Below, piece after piece: positions 25,066 through 35,300 of a stretch of 64,000 bases of DNA (position 1 is its first letter; every line of letters begins with the position of its first letter). The stretch comes from Chitinophaga agri (lineage in GTDB: Bacteria > Bacteroidota > Bacteroidia > Chitinophagales > Chitinophagaceae), in assembly GCF_010093065.1 (NCBI RefSeq), contig NZ_CP048113.1:5558501-5622500 (forward strand). The letters are read 5' to 3'. The notes beneath the pieces were generated by a model. It was not told the origin of the DNA and searched no databases. It saw nothing but the letters and a program-made list of their open reading frames with translations. A program made the translations under genes and the position numbers.

Positions 25066-25935
25066 CTATTTATACTTTTCAAAGTTCTTGCGGTAGTCAA
25101 GAGGAGTGATGCCAGCATGCTTTCTAAAGAAGCGATTAAAATAGCTCTGGTATTCAAATCCGAGTCCTGATGCGATATCAGCTACGCTATAATCAGTATA
25201 ACTCAGTAATGATTTCGCTTCTGCAAAGAGCCGCTCACTGATGTGCGTGGTGGTTGACTTACCTGTGGCTTTTTGCACAACCATATTCAGATGGTTAATG
25301 TGAACGGCAATACGGTCGGCAAAATCGGCTGCTTTCTTCAGTGCTATAGGCTGAAGGGGCATGTCAACCGGGAACTGCTGGTTGAGCAGGCGGATGAATT
25401 CGTTGACTACCCTGGAAGCGCCAGTATCTGTCTGCTTTTCAGTACGCCGCATCTTTATAGCCTCATGAAATATCAGACTAAGATGGCTGCGGAACAGCTC
25501 ATCCTTGTCAGCATAGTCCATATCGGCCTCGGCCCGCATACGCATGAATAGCCCTGTCAGGAATTGTTTTGTAGCAGTGTCAGGAAAGTAGACAGGAGAG
25601 TCCTGCGTGGTAAACAGGCGATCTGTAAGGCCGGAGAGCTGTGCACTGGTGCGAATGAACTCATCGTTGAAAACACAGAAATATCCGTCGGAAGGAACCT
25701 GCCTTTCAGGTAGGGTCCAGTTATAGGGCACTATAGGGTTGACCAGTACCAGTACTGGACGGTCAATATAAATATCTGGCAATGAGCCATACCGAAGGCT
25801 GCATGGCGAACCTTCCGTCACAAGACTGATCTTATAGAAATCTCTGCGGTTATAAGAGTCAAGTGTGCATTTGCCCTCATTGATCCCAGCTACCCTGAAT
25901 TGTCCTTTTGCCTTTTTTGTCGCTAATGCTGCCAT
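25066..25935 (-). CDS. AraC family transcriptional regulator
   Basis: A 289-residue AraC regulator. The N-terminal half is a cupin-like sensor (about 20-150). The C-terminal half has the two HTH units, the second with V-A-D-I-A-S-G-L-G-F-E-Y-Q-S-Y-F-N-R-F-F-R-K-H-A-G-I-T-P-L-D-Y-R. The first lies in A-D-R-I-A-V-H-I-N-H-L-N, less canonical than usual. ATG at 25935. It probably regulates the aldo/keto reductase gene 65 bases downstream. Confidence 0.93.
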   Translation of the reverse strand: MAALATKKAKGQFRVAGINEGKCTLDSYNRRDFYKISLVTEGSPCSLRYGSLPDIYIDRPVLVLVNPIVPYNWTLPERQVPSDGYFCVFNDEFIRTSAQLSGLTDRLFTTQDSPVYFPDTATKQFLTGLFMRMRAEADMDYADKDELFRSHLSLIFHEAIKMRRTEKQTDTGASRVVNEFIRLLNQQFPVDMPLQPIALKKAADFADRIAVHINHLNMVVQKATGKSTTTHISERLFAEAKSLLSYTDYSVADIASGLGFEYQSYFNRFFRKHAGITPLDYRKNFEKYK

Positions 25936-26022
25936 TTGCCAAATTTATACAATTCAAATAATATCCTGGCACCCGGACAGCTCACTATATGGGTGAAACA
26001 TTTGTTAAATTGGTAGCAGGTT

Positions 26023-26036
26023 TTAACTTAAGTTAA
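26023..26036. promoter_or_regulatory. perfect palindrome, candidate regulatory site
   Basis: TTAACTTAAGTTAA is a 14-base perfect palindrome in the 189-base gap between the divergent AraC and Crp/Fnr genes. A similar sequence, TTTTAACTTAGGT on the minus strand, occurs at about 27409-27422 before the membrane gene at 26763-27347. AT-rich content makes chance occurrence possible. Confidence 0.35.
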
Positions 26037-26124
26037 CATGTAGTGAAGTGTGATTGGTGAAATTGGGTTTTTTTGTTGGCTACGATAGTTTCAAAGAGAA
26101 CGTAGACTTTTTATTAAAACGATT

Positions 26125-26712
26125 ATGACTGCAAATAATGAGATCCTCGCACAGCACCTGAAGAACTTTGCTGCATTATCGGATAAGGATATTGCGGAAA
26201 GCGAGGCATTCTGGAAAACGCGTAAGATCAGGAAAGGTGAATTCTTTAATATGCAGCGTATGGTCTGCAATGATCTCGGATTGGTAGTAAGAGGTATCTT
26301 CCGCATTTACTATCATGATCCAAAAACGGAATCAGATAAGAATATTTTCTTTTTTTCTGAAAATCAGTTTGTCGTTTCCTTTAGAAGTTTCATCTCCCGG
26401 AACCCTTGCTGGTACTTCATAGAGGCGATGGAGGATGCGGAAATTATCTTTATTTCCTATAGAGATCTCCATCACCTTTATGAAAGGAATACCAACTGGC
26501 TGCATTTCGGAAAGCTGCTGGCAGAATTGTTTTTTGCATATGCACAGACACGTGCGGAAGAGTTTATGTTCTTCTCACATGAAGAGCGATACCTGCGGCT
26601 ATTAGACGAACATCCAAATATCATTGAACGGATTCCCGCGTATCATATTTCCTCTTTTCTGGGTATTACTAATCCGTCGCTCAGCAGGATCAGAAAACGC
26701 CTGAAAAAGTAA
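26125..26712 (+). CDS. Crp/Fnr family transcriptional regulator
   Basis: A 195-residue regulator with a cyclic-nucleotide-binding-like barrel (about 5-120) and a C-terminal helix-turn-helix with I-P-A-Y-H-I-S-S-F-L-G-I-T-N-P-S-L-S-R-I-R as the recognition helix. As in the other Crp/Fnr protein of this window, the cAMP-contact Arg/Ser are not evident. ATG at 26125. It is divergent from the AraC gene and convergent with the membrane gene at 26763-27347; a candidate palindrome in its upstream region may be its own operator. Confidence 0.92.
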   Translation: MTANNEILAQHLKNFAALSDKDIAESEAFWKTRKIRKGEFFNMQRMVCNDLGLVVRGIFRIYYHDPKTESDKNIFFFSENQFVVSFRSFISRNPCWYFIEAMEDAEIIFISYRDLHHLYERNTNWLHFGKLLAELFFAYAQTRAEEFMFFSHEERYLRLLDEHPNIIERIPAYHISSFLGITNPSLSRIRKRLKK

Positions 26713-26762
26713 CTGTATGTCTTGTTTGAGCTGATGCCGGCGACGCTGACTGAAGATTGCTG

Positions 26763-27347
26763 TTAAGCCGTTGTCTTCCTATTAGCAGTGCCAGATAGAC
26801 GGAATGCGGCAAGCAGATAGTAAAAGGCGCCAAAGGCTGCATATCCGGCGAGGCTGTGGATACCCATCGTTGGTGCATGAGCCATCACGATGAAGGAAGT
26901 GCCGCCGAGTACCGATTGCCCTCCACTAATGATCATCGGCCATTGGCCTCCTAATAATTTACGGCGGCGTAGACCTAGCACCAGCTGGATGAGTCCTGTA
27001 CCGATGGCCCATATACCAAACACGATCAATGCTGCCGGGATACCTTTTTGTAAGGCAAGACCCACAGCTATTGTAGTAATAGCACTGATCACAGCATTTA
27101 CATATTGAGGTGTTTTGGATGCACTATTGCGGTTTGCCTGTATATCCAAGAAAGTACCTGCTACATCCCAGGCCGGATAAATGATCAGCAGCGTATAAGC
27201 CAGTGCCGTAGAGGTGTTAGCAAATAGCGAAACAAGGATCACCCAGGTGATGGAAAATGCCGCACGGAAAAAGTATAGTCTGCGTAATGACCGGGCAGTT
27301 TCAATTGATTGACTGTCTATTGACGCGTTATAAGATGATGTTGACAT
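26763..27347 (-). CDS. HdeD/DUF308-like membrane protein
   Basis: A 194-residue inner-membrane protein with about six hydrophobic segments in pairs, with short loops containing W-A-I-G-T-G-L-I-Q-L-V-L-G-L-R-R, typical of the HdeD/DUF308 group (acid-resistance protein HdeD in E. coli). In this phylum its role is not established. ATG at 27347. The upstream region has a TTTTAACTTAGGT match to the palindrome of the Crp/Fnr gene, so shared control is possible. Confidence 0.75.
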   Translation of the reverse strand: MSTSSYNASIDSQSIETARSLRRLYFFRAAFSITWVILVSLFANTSTALAYTLLIIYPAWDVAGTFLDIQANRNSASKTPQYVNAVISAITTIAVGLALQKGIPAALIVFGIWAIGTGLIQLVLGLRRRKLLGGQWPMIISGGQSVLGGTSFIVMAHAPTMGIHSLAGYAAFGAFYYLLAAFRLSGTANRKTTA

Positions 27348-27523
27348 GACTTCAGATTTTTAGTGTGTTGTCATGTCAAAGGTCCGGAGTACTGGCCAGT
27401 TTAATTTTCACCTAAGTTAAAATCGTGAATAAGTGATAATATGCTGTGCCATGCGATACGGCCTATGCTTTAAGACGTGTGCGGTATAAAGTATTCCCGG
27501 GTGTAGATAAACAGTGCAGATCG

Positions 27524-27895
27524 TTACATTTTCTTTGGAGACCTGTTATAATAGAACTTCTCGCTTTCTATTAATCCTTCATGCCAGTGTTGCACAGATA
27601 CCTGTATCCGCTTGCTGGATTTACCTGTTTCTTTGTTGGTGAAGTTCATTTCCCATTCGCTGAAAACAACATTGCCGGCTTCGTTGATCGCCTGATCTAT
27701 CAGGATATAGTCAAGATCAAAAAGATCGAGTATCATTTTTTCATGTTCTATACACGCTTCTTTTCCTTGCCTCGGGCTATCTTCATTCTCCTGCATCTGT
27801 ACATCATGTGCATAGAATAACTCCATGGCCTTTAAGGTGTCATGGCTGATGATAAGGTTATTCAGTGTATGTACGTTCTCTTTTAGTGTGGTCAT
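27524..27895 (-). CDS. SnoaL/NTF2-like protein
   Basis: A 123-residue cone-fold protein of the NTF2/SnoaL type: H-T-L-N-N-L-I-I-S-H-D-T-L-K-A-M-E-L-F-Y-A-H-D-V-Q-M-Q-E-N-E then G-K-E-A-C-I-E-H-E, followed by beta strands V-V-F-S-E-W-E-M-N-F-T. Members include polyketide cyclases and small stress proteins with varied ligands; no catalytic residue can be named. ATG at 27895. Confidence 0.8.
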   Translation of the reverse strand: MTTLKENVHTLNNLIISHDTLKAMELFYAHDVQMQENEDSPRQGKEACIEHEKMILDLFDLDYILIDQAINEAGNVVFSEWEMNFTNKETGKSSKRIQVSVQHWHEGLIESEKFYYNRSPKKM

Positions 27896-27962
27896 GCGGA
27901 AAGTTACGACGAATAAGTTGAATGGGAGCGGCGTGTTAATTCCGTTATGCTTAAAAGGCAGA

Positions 27963-28163
27963 TTACATAACGTTGGAAGACTTTCTCCAGAACCGGATGG
28001 AAAGGACCATGAAAATTACAGACATACAGATAGCGAATGGAAGTATTGACATCCTGTTATTGGCAATATCGGGAGCATTTGAAGTTAATATTCTGAATGT
28101 TTCTTTCAGCGCTCCAAATGTCATGAGGCTCATGAATATTGCATAAATTTTCCACTTGTTCAT
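27963..28163 (-). CDS. small membrane protein of unknown function
   Basis: A 66-residue protein with two hydrophobic segments (about 5-18 and 37-55) and a basic C terminus (R-F-W-R-K-S-S). ATG 28163 (M-N-K-W-K-I-Y) is chosen over an in-frame non-ATG codon at 28211 because it precedes the first membrane segment. No family recognised. It lies 67 bases upstream of the SnoaL-like gene, same strand. Confidence 0.5.
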   Translation of the reverse strand: MNKWKIYAIFMSLMTFGALKETFRILTSNAPDIANNRMSILPFAICMSVIFMVLSIRFWRKSSNVM

Positions 28164-28386
28164 GTGTAGATAGGGATTTATATATTTCCGGGAAGATTGG
28201 TAATACAGCAAAAGGGAAAATATTTTGATGTTACCTTTTAGTTGTTAGTACGACAGGCAGTACAAGTATACTTTCCTTTCATTCTCCCGCAAAACTAATA
28301 GTTTTCCCTTGCTTTACAGCTTTGGGTCTTGATAAGGAGTCTTCCACTCCATCGCCCAACTGGCGCACGAATTACCACAAAAGAAA

Positions 28387-28418
28387 AACGGCAACAATAC
28401 TTTCGTATTGTTGCCGTC
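28387..28418 (-). terminator. terminator after second tRNA-Glu
   Basis: ACGGCAACAATAC pairs with GTATTGTTGCCGT around TTTC; on the minus strand a T run follows (complement of the A run at 28384-28387). Confidence 0.88.
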
Positions 28419-28423
28419 CTCTT

Positions 28424-28498
28424 TGGTACCGCGTACGGGAGTCGAACCCGTCATTCCTCCGTGAAAGGGAGGCGTCTTAGCCGATTGACCAACGCGGC
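28424..28498 (-). tRNA. tRNA-Glu (anticodon UUC), second copy
   Basis: Identical over 75 bases, including the encoded CCA, to the copy at 6882-6956; same strand. The flanking sequences differ, but both copies have the same type of promoter and their own terminator. Confidence 0.97.
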
Positions 28499-28544
28499 TA
28501 ATCTTTAACTCCCCTTAGACATGATCACCATGTTTAAGGGACTG

Positions 28545-28576
28545 CAAAGGTAAGCGGTATTTTCATATTTCCAAAA
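28545..28576 (-). promoter_or_regulatory. Bacteroidota-type promoter of second tRNA-Glu
   Basis: TTTTG (28572-28576), 19 bases, TACCTTTG (28545-28552) on the minus strand. The -7 box is identical to that of the first copy although the surrounding sequence is not. Confidence 0.85.
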
Positions 28577-28671
28577 AAAAGTTGCTTAACTTAAATTTAT
28601 ATTGCTTTATCCCACTATAGCTTGTAAATTCGCTACTCAATTTTTTTCAATCTCAACAAACTCAGTGTAAA

Positions 28672-29688
28672 ATGGGAACTACTCTTAAAATCGGTATTAA
28701 TGGTTTCGGTCGTATTGGCCGCTTAGTATACCGTCAGATCTACAAGATGCCAGGCATAGACGTGGTAGCTATTAATGACCTTACAAGTCCCGCTGTATTA
28801 GCTCATCTGCTGAAGTACGATTCTGCACAGGGTCGTTTCGATTCAGAAGTTAAGCATTCTGATAACGCCATCACAGTTGACGGTAATGAGGTAAAAATAT
28901 ACGCACAGAGAGATCCTTCACAAATTCCCTGGAAAGAGCATGGTATTGATGTGGTGATTGAGTCTACAGGTTTCTTTGCAGACAAAGATAAAGCAGCAGC
29001 TCACCTGACTGCTGGTGCTAAAAGAGTAGTTATCTCTGCTCCAGCTACCGGCGATCTGAAAACAGTTGTTTTCAACGTAAACCATGATATCCTGGATGGT
29101 AGCGAAACTATCATCTCCTGCGCTTCATGTACTACTAACTGTCTGGCTCCAATGGCTAAAGTACTGGATGATTCCTTCGGTATCGAACTGGGTACTATGA
29201 CAACCATCCACGCTTACACCAACGACCAGAACACCCTGGATGCTCCTCATCCAAAAGGTGACCTGCGCCGTGCACGTGCCGCTGCAGCTAACATCGTTCC
29301 TAACAGCACCGGTGCTGCTAAAGCAATCGGTCTGGTACTGCCTTCCCTGAAAGGTAAACTGGATGGTAACGCACAGCGTGTTCCAACTATCACCGGCTCC
29401 CTGACCGAACTGGTGTCTGTTCTGAAAAAGAAAGTAACTGCAGAAGAGATCAACGCTGCTATGAAAGCTGCTGCTAACGAATCTTTCGGTTATACCGAAG
29501 ATGAGATCGTAAGCACTGACATCGTTGGTATCAACTACGGTTCTCTGTACGATGCTACACAGACCAAAGTTATCACTGTAGGAGACAAACAACTGGTGAA
29601 AACCGTGTCCTGGTACGATAACGAAATGAGCTACGTATCACAGCTGGTACGTACCGTTAAGTACTTCGCGGGTCTGATCAACAAATAA
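28672..29688 (+). CDS. gapA: glyceraldehyde-3-phosphate dehydrogenase, type I
   Basis: A 338-residue NAD-dependent glycolytic enzyme converting glyceraldehyde 3-phosphate to 1,3-bisphosphoglycerate. The Rossmann motif [10 protein letters not shown] is at residues 8-17, and the catalytic Cys is C153 in A-S-C-T-T-N-C. The C-terminal W-Y-D-N-E-M-S-Y is the family signature. Length is as expected. ATG at 28672. pgk follows on the same strand, the usual pairing in glycolysis, with a hairpin (29705-29761) between them that may reduce read-through. Codon use is that of a highly expressed gene, with many CTG, AAA and GGT codons. Confidence 0.98.
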   Translation: MGTTLKIGINGFGRIGRLVYRQIYKMPGIDVVAINDLTSPAVLAHLLKYDSAQGRFDSEVKHSDNAITVDGNEVKIYAQRDPSQIPWKEHGIDVVIESTGFFADKDKAAAHLTAGAKRVVISAPATGDLKTVVFNVNHDILDGSETIISCASCTTNCLAPMAKVLDDSFGIELGTMTTIHAYTNDQNTLDAPHPKGDLRRARAAAANIVPNSTGAAKAIGLVLPSLKGKLDGNAQRVPTITGSLTELVSVLKKKVTAEEINAAMKAAANESFGYTEDEIVSTDIVGINYGSLYDATQTKVITVGDKQLVKTVSWYDNEMSYVSQLVRTVKYFAGLINK

Positions 29689-29704
29689 GCCTTAACGCTA
29701 TATT

Positions 29705-29770
29705 GTAAATGGTGAATGGTAAATGGTGCGCGTCGCAAGCCATTCACTGTTCACCATTTACGTTTTATTT
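29705..29770 (+). terminator. hairpin between gapA and pgk
   Basis: GTAAATGGTGAA at 29705-29716 pairs with 29750-29761, with partial pairing of the inner GGTAAATGG and CCATTCACT; GTTTTATTTTG follows. It probably terminates or attenuates the gapA transcript. Confidence 0.65.
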
Positions 29771-29804
29771 TGAGCACACTTCTCCACTTTAAAATAATTG
29801 AATA

Positions 29805-31001
29805 ATGAGTCAATTCTCCGACTTCAACTTCAGCGGCCACAAAGCTGTGGTACGCGTAGACTTCAACGTGCCGCTTAACGATAAATACGAGATCACTGAT
29901 GATACCCGTATGACCGCCGCTGTACCAACTATCAAGAAAATTCTGAAAGATGGCGGAAGCGTTATCCTGATGTCTCACCTCGGCCGTCCAAAAGATGGTC
30001 CTACCGAGAAGTATTCCCTGAAGCACCTGGTATATCACCTGGTTAAATTACTGGATGGTGTAACAGTTAAATTCGCGGAAGATTGCGTTGGTCCCGTAGC
30101 AGAAACAGCAGCTGCTAATCTGCAGCCTGGAGAAGTGCTCCTGCTCGAGAACCTGCGCTTCCATAAAGAAGAAGAAAAAGGTGATAAGGCCTTCGCTGAA
30201 AAATTATCTAAACTGGGTGATGTATATGTGAACGATGCCTTCGGTACCGCTCACCGCGCACACGCCTCTACAGCGGTCATCGCTGAGTTCTTTGCTGCTG
30301 ACAAACGCATGTTTGGTCTGCTGATGGAAGCGGAAGTAAGCAATGGTGAAAAAGTACTGAGCGGTGCTGGTAAACCATTCACTGCTATCCTGGGTGGCGC
30401 TAAAGTAAGCGACAAGATCCTGATCATCGAAAACCTGATGGAAAAAGCTAATAACATCATCATTGGTGGCGGTATGGCTTACACCTTCCTGAAAGCACAG
30501 GGTAAAGAAATCGGTAACTCCCTCGTGGAAAACGATAAACTTGACCTGGCCCTGGAACTACTGGCTAAAGCTAAAGCTAAAGGTGTTCAGCTGATCCTGC
30601 CTGTTGACTCAGTAGCTGCTGATAAGTTCGCCGCTGATGCAAACACGCAGATCGTTAGCAACGATAACATCCCTGCTGGATGGATGGGTCTGGACATAGG
30701 AGAAAAATCCGTAGCACTGTTCAGCGAAACTATTCAGCAATCAAAAACGATCCTGTGGAACGGTCCTATGGGCGTATTTGAAATGAAAGCTTTCCAGAAC
30801 GGTACCAAAGCTGTTGCTGATGCTATTGTGATCGCTACTTCACAGGGTGCCTTCTCCCTGGTAGGTGGTGGTGACTCCGTAGCTGCGGTAAACCAGTTTG
30901 GCCTGTCTGAGAAAGTTAGTTATGTATCTACCGGTGGTGGTGCTTTGCTGGAGTTCTTCGAAGGTAAAGTCCTTCCTGGTATTGCAGCTATCAAAGGCTA
31001 G
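29805..31001 (+). CDS. pgk: phosphoglycerate kinase
   Basis: A 398-residue glycolytic enzyme transferring phosphate from 1,3-bisphosphoglycerate to ADP. The signature R-V-D-F-N-V-P-L is at about residues 17-24, the nucleotide-binding G-G-A-K-V-S-D-K-I and the hinge region G-G-G-M-A-Y-T-F are present, and the C-terminal G-G-G-D-S-V-A-A-V is typical. Length is normal. ATG at 29805. It lies downstream of gapA and is followed by a terminator before the symporter gene. Confidence 0.98.
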   Translation: MSQFSDFNFSGHKAVVRVDFNVPLNDKYEITDDTRMTAAVPTIKKILKDGGSVILMSHLGRPKDGPTEKYSLKHLVYHLVKLLDGVTVKFAEDCVGPVAETAAANLQPGEVLLLENLRFHKEEEKGDKAFAEKLSKLGDVYVNDAFGTAHRAHASTAVIAEFFAADKRMFGLLMEAEVSNGEKVLSGAGKPFTAILGGAKVSDKILIIENLMEKANNIIIGGGMAYTFLKAQGKEIGNSLVENDKLDLALELLAKAKAKGVQLILPVDSVAADKFAADANTQIVSNDNIPAGWMGLDIGEKSVALFSETIQQSKTILWNGPMGVFEMKAFQNGTKAVADAIVIATSQGAFSLVGGGDSVAAVNQFGLSEKVSYVSTGGGALLEFFEGKVLPGIAAIKG

Positions 31002-31017
31002 TCACCTACCCGTTATA

Positions 31018-31073
31018 TTAAAAAGACGCTTGGCGCAGCATACTTCCTGGTATGCGGCGTTAAGCGTTTTTTT
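31018..31073 (+). terminator. terminator after pgk
   Basis: AAAAGACGCTTGGCGCAGCATA pairs with mismatches to TATGCGGCGTTAAGCGTTTTTT and ends in a T run. Confidence 0.85.
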
Positions 31074-31086
31074 GTATCTTGATCGT

Positions 31087-32343
31087 ATGAGTAAACTGTT
31101 CCGCCATCTCTATTTCCAGGTTATTATAGCTATCCTTATCGGTATTATCACTGGCGCCCTGTTCCCCTCCGCTGCCCCTACCGGTAAAATGATGAGTGAG
31201 GTTTTTATCAATCTGATCAAAATGCTCATTGCCCCTATTATCTTCCTTACCATCGTACTTGGTATCGCCCGTATGGGTGATATGAAAAAGGTCGGCCGCG
31301 TAGGAGGAAAGGCCCTGCTCTATTTTGAGATTGTTACCACATTAGCTATTGTCATAGGGCTCTTAGTTGCCAATATCCTGAAGCCCGGTGCCGGAATGGT
31401 CCCTCGGCAGGAGCATGCCGCCGAAGTGGCTAAGTACCAGCAACAGGCATCCGGCTTCAGCTGGTCTGAATTTCTCATGCATATCGTTCCTTCCAATGTG
31501 GTAGATTCTTTTGCTAAAGGCGATATTATTCAGGTGCTCGTATTTGCTATCCTGTTCGGCTACGGACTCACTAAAATGAAAGAAACGGGTAATTCTCTGC
31601 TAACCACCTTCGAAAAACTGTCGCAGGTCTTTTTCAATATACTTAAGTTCATTATGCGCCTGGCCCCTTTGGGTGCCTTTGGAGGTATGGTATATACGGT
31701 GGGTAACTTCGGGCTGACGGCTTTATACCCCATGCTTAAACTACTGGGATGTGTCTATCTCACCATGTTCCTCTTCATTTTTGTTATACTGGGACTGATC
31801 GCCTGGAAATATGAGTTCAGCCTGTGGAAATACCTCGTATTTATCCGGAATGAACTACTGATCGTACTCGGTACCTCCTCTTCGGAATCTGCCCTGCCGG
31901 GACTGATGGAGAAACTGGAAAATCTGGGATGTGCCAGGCAGATCGTCGGATTGGTGGTCCCAGCAGGTTATTCTTTCAACCTCGACGGTACCAGTATTTA
32001 TCTTTCTATGGCAGTGATATTTCTGGCTCAGCTTTCTAAAGTACCTTTAGACCTCGGACAGCAGTTGACGATAATCGGTATACTAATGATCACTTCGAAA
32101 GGAGCTGCTGGCATCACTGGTAGTGGCTTTATTGTACTGACATCAACGCTTACAGCCATGAAAGTGATACCGCTGGAAGGGCTAGGGGTGCTGATAGGAG
32201 TAGATCGCTTTATGTCCGAAGCCCGTGCCATTACTAACCTGATAGGAAACGGCGTAGCAACGATTGTCATGGCTAAAAGCGAGGATGCATTTGATCTCGG
32301 AAAATATATAGCAGCTACCAGTAAACCACAAAAAACAACTTAA
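31087..32343 (+). CDS. dicarboxylate/amino acid:cation symporter (DctA-like)
   Basis: A 418-residue inner-membrane carrier of the DAACS family, which takes up C4-dicarboxylates, glutamate or aspartate with H+ or Na+. Visible family motifs are L-G-T-S-S-S-E-S-A-L-P (the serine-rich reentrant loop), N-L-D-G-T-S-I-Y, T-S-K-G-A-A-G-I-T-G-S-G-F, and D-R-F-M-S-E-A-R-A-I-T-N-L-I-G-N-G, which place it near DctA and GltP. Start ATG 31087 (M-S-K-L-F-R-H-L) because the frame continues upstream into pgk. The next gene starts 12 bases after its stop. Confidence 0.95.
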   Translation: MSKLFRHLYFQVIIAILIGIITGALFPSAAPTGKMMSEVFINLIKMLIAPIIFLTIVLGIARMGDMKKVGRVGGKALLYFEIVTTLAIVIGLLVANILKPGAGMVPRQEHAAEVAKYQQQASGFSWSEFLMHIVPSNVVDSFAKGDIIQVLVFAILFGYGLTKMKETGNSLLTTFEKLSQVFFNILKFIMRLAPLGAFGGMVYTVGNFGLTALYPMLKLLGCVYLTMFLFIFVILGLIAWKYEFSLWKYLVFIRNELLIVLGTSSSESALPGLMEKLENLGCARQIVGLVVPAGYSFNLDGTSIYLSMAVIFLAQLSKVPLDLGQQLTIIGILMITSKGAAGITGSGFIVLTSTLTAMKVIPLEGLGVLIGVDRFMSEARAITNLIGNGVATIVMAKSEDAFDLGKYIAATSKPQKTT

Positions 32344-32355
32344 CGTTTTCACCTC

Positions 32356-35300
32356 TTGACGAAGCTGTACTTATCGAAATATTTGTGTATATCAGCCTTT
32401 CTGCTCTGGCTGATGATCGGGCCATGTGCATTTGTGAAAGGGCAAGGCTCGTCTTACACATTCTCTCATCTGGACCGGACTGACGGTCTGGCCAGTAATC
32501 ACGTGTCCGCCATACTGCAGGACAGCAAAGGGTTTATCTGGATCGCCAGTACTGCCCTTCAGCGTTATGACGGTATTAACCTGCTTACCGTAGCCAGTTT
32601 TGATAAAGTACCAGGCTCTATTTACTACGATGATATCTGCCTGTGTGAAGATAATAAAGGTCGCATCTGGATGGGCGCGCCGGATAATATCCGCTACTAT
32701 GATCCGGCTACTGCCACTGTTTCTGTGTTGAAAATAGATATTCCGCCCTCCATACATGGAAGCCTGAGTTGCAGCCGTATCATTCAGGACCATGCGGGTG
32801 TTATATGGGCTACCACACAGGAAGGATTGCTCCAATATGACGACGTGCATAACCGTTTTGTTAAACCTGTCAATATTCCTGAGTCAATCCGGCGGGACCT
32901 GTATAGTACCATTATTGAAGACCGGAAAGGCAACCTGTGGATCAGCGGACGTAAAGGCATCTATAAGCTGGATCCATCGCGAAAGCGTCTCTATTATGCT
33001 GATAATAATCCTGAAAACGACCCGTTGCTAGCTATCCGAAGTAGTGTCAGGCGGTTTTATCTGGATGGGCAGCAACGTATGTGGATAGCAACCCGCGGAG
33101 GTGACTCCCTGTATCAGTATATCCCCGATACCCGTGACTTTCATGCATTCTCCTTCTCTCTGCCATTTGCCAACGGGAATATGGTGACCGATATCATTGC
33201 TGACAGGGAACAGGATATCTGGGTCTCCACGGAGAATGGTGGTATCTACAGGTATAATGAGCGATCGGGTAAGTTTGATACCAATATCCGGTCGAATAAT
33301 GAAGATGATCAGGACCTGCACTATGACTTTGAAGTGAACTGTTTCCTCAATGACCGTAATGGCCGTCTATGGGTTGGAACCGATCTGGGAGTGAACATCC
33401 TGAGTATGCCTGCCGGCTCTTTCCGGATCATGGACCATCGCACCACATTTAAAGGAACAGACGAGCGGTTGCCCCGGGCTGAGGTCACTGGACTCTTCCA
33501 GGATAGTCATGGAAATATCTATGCCGGTTACTGGGGGAGAGGCATTTGCTGGCTGAATCCCTCCCTTGACCTGATGGGGCAATATCTGCATGATGCCAAA
33601 AGTCCCGCTTATCAGCTGCCGGAAGAGCGTAGCCTGGTATGGAGCTTTGCTGAATTGAGTGACGGGAAGGTATTGGTAGGACAGGAAAATGGCCGGCTTT
33701 CTGTATTCGATCCCAATAAAGGAAGATTTCTGCAGCACTATCATGTGCCCATATTCGGAGATCAGACGCTGATGACCATGTCTCCGGAAGGAGATTCTAT
33801 CGTATGGATAGGCTTATATAAAAGAGGACTGGTAAAATGGAATACTGATACAGATTCCTTCACGGCTTATCCCAGTCTGCTGGAATATGTGAACAGACCG
33901 ATCACCGTCATGGATATTGCCCGTAGGCATGACTCTGTGCTCTGGATCGCTACCAGTGATGCCGGGTTGCTCCGGTTTAATAGTCATAACGGACAAGTGA
34001 GTGGTTCGGAGGTCTTTACGCACGATAAATACACAGTCAGCAATATTACCTGTATTGAGTTCCTGGATGATACTACACTCATCGCAGGAACTGATCATGG
34101 CCTCTGGGTTTACAACACAGATAAAGGAACTGCCCGCCCGCTGATGATCAATGGGGCACTCTTTAATGAATGGGTCCTTAATCTGCAGGTCAATGATACG
34201 CTGGGCGTCTGGTTCAGTACGCAGTATGGTTTCTATCACTTCAACCGTAACCAGGGCGCTATAGAAACATTTGTACAGACAGGCGACATCATCGATAATA
34301 ACAGAAAGGTGCGCAGGTCGGTTAGTATGCTGCTGGACGGAAGGCTGATGGTGGGTGCATCAGATCACTTTGTGATCTTTGATCCGAAAGTCCTGCAGGT
34401 AGCGCCGCCGCCACCGGATGTGACCATTCTCAGTTTCCGTACTATGGATAGTGTGGTCAATCTGGGTTTGGAAAGAGGTCGTTACGCCCCTGTGACACTT
34501 TCTTACCGGCAGAACTTTATCAGTATAGAATTTAAGAGTCTGCTCTACCACCATGAAGCGGTCGGCTATTTATACCAGATGGAAGGGGTGGATGAAGGAT
34601 GGGTAAAAGCGGAAGGTTTACTCGTAGCCAGATATACCAATCTGCCACCCGGCAGTTACCTGTTTAAGGTACGTAGCGTGAATCCTGCCGGTACATTTTC
34701 TACGGGTATTACCACACTGACGATTAATATCCTGCCCGCCTTCTGGCAAACAGCGCTCTTCAGGATACTATGTGTATTACTGATCGTTGTGCTGGTCTAT
34801 GTCTACTTCAAACTACGTGTGAATGCTGTTAAAAAGGAGGCCCGCCGGAGAACGGCTATCCAGCAGCAGATCGCTCAGCTGGAAATGAAAGCACTACGTG
34901 CGCAGATGAACCCACACTTTATTTTCAATGCACTGAACTCTATACAGACATTCATGATGAAACGGGAAACGGAGCAGGCATTGTCTTACCTGGGGCGTTT
35001 TGCCCGGCTGATCAGGAATGTACTGGATAATTCACAGATGAACAGTATTCCTATTTCCAACGAACTACGTATGCTGGAAAACTATCTGGAACTGGAAAAA
35101 CTGCGTTTTGGAGATCAGTTCAGTTATGCGATTTCTGTAGATGACGAGCTGGATCCTGACTTTACAGATATACCTACCATGATCTTACAACCGTTTGTGG
35201 AAAATGCTATCTGGCATGGATTGCTGCACAAGAAAGGAAACGGACACCTGTCTATTACTTTCCATAAACGTGAGAAGAGCCTGCTTTGTGTGATTGAAGA

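Noticed and set aside
7445..28423. Possible integrated element between the two tRNA-Glu genes
   Set aside because: No integrase, direct repeat other than the tRNAs themselves, or composition shift was seen; kept only as a low-interest observation.
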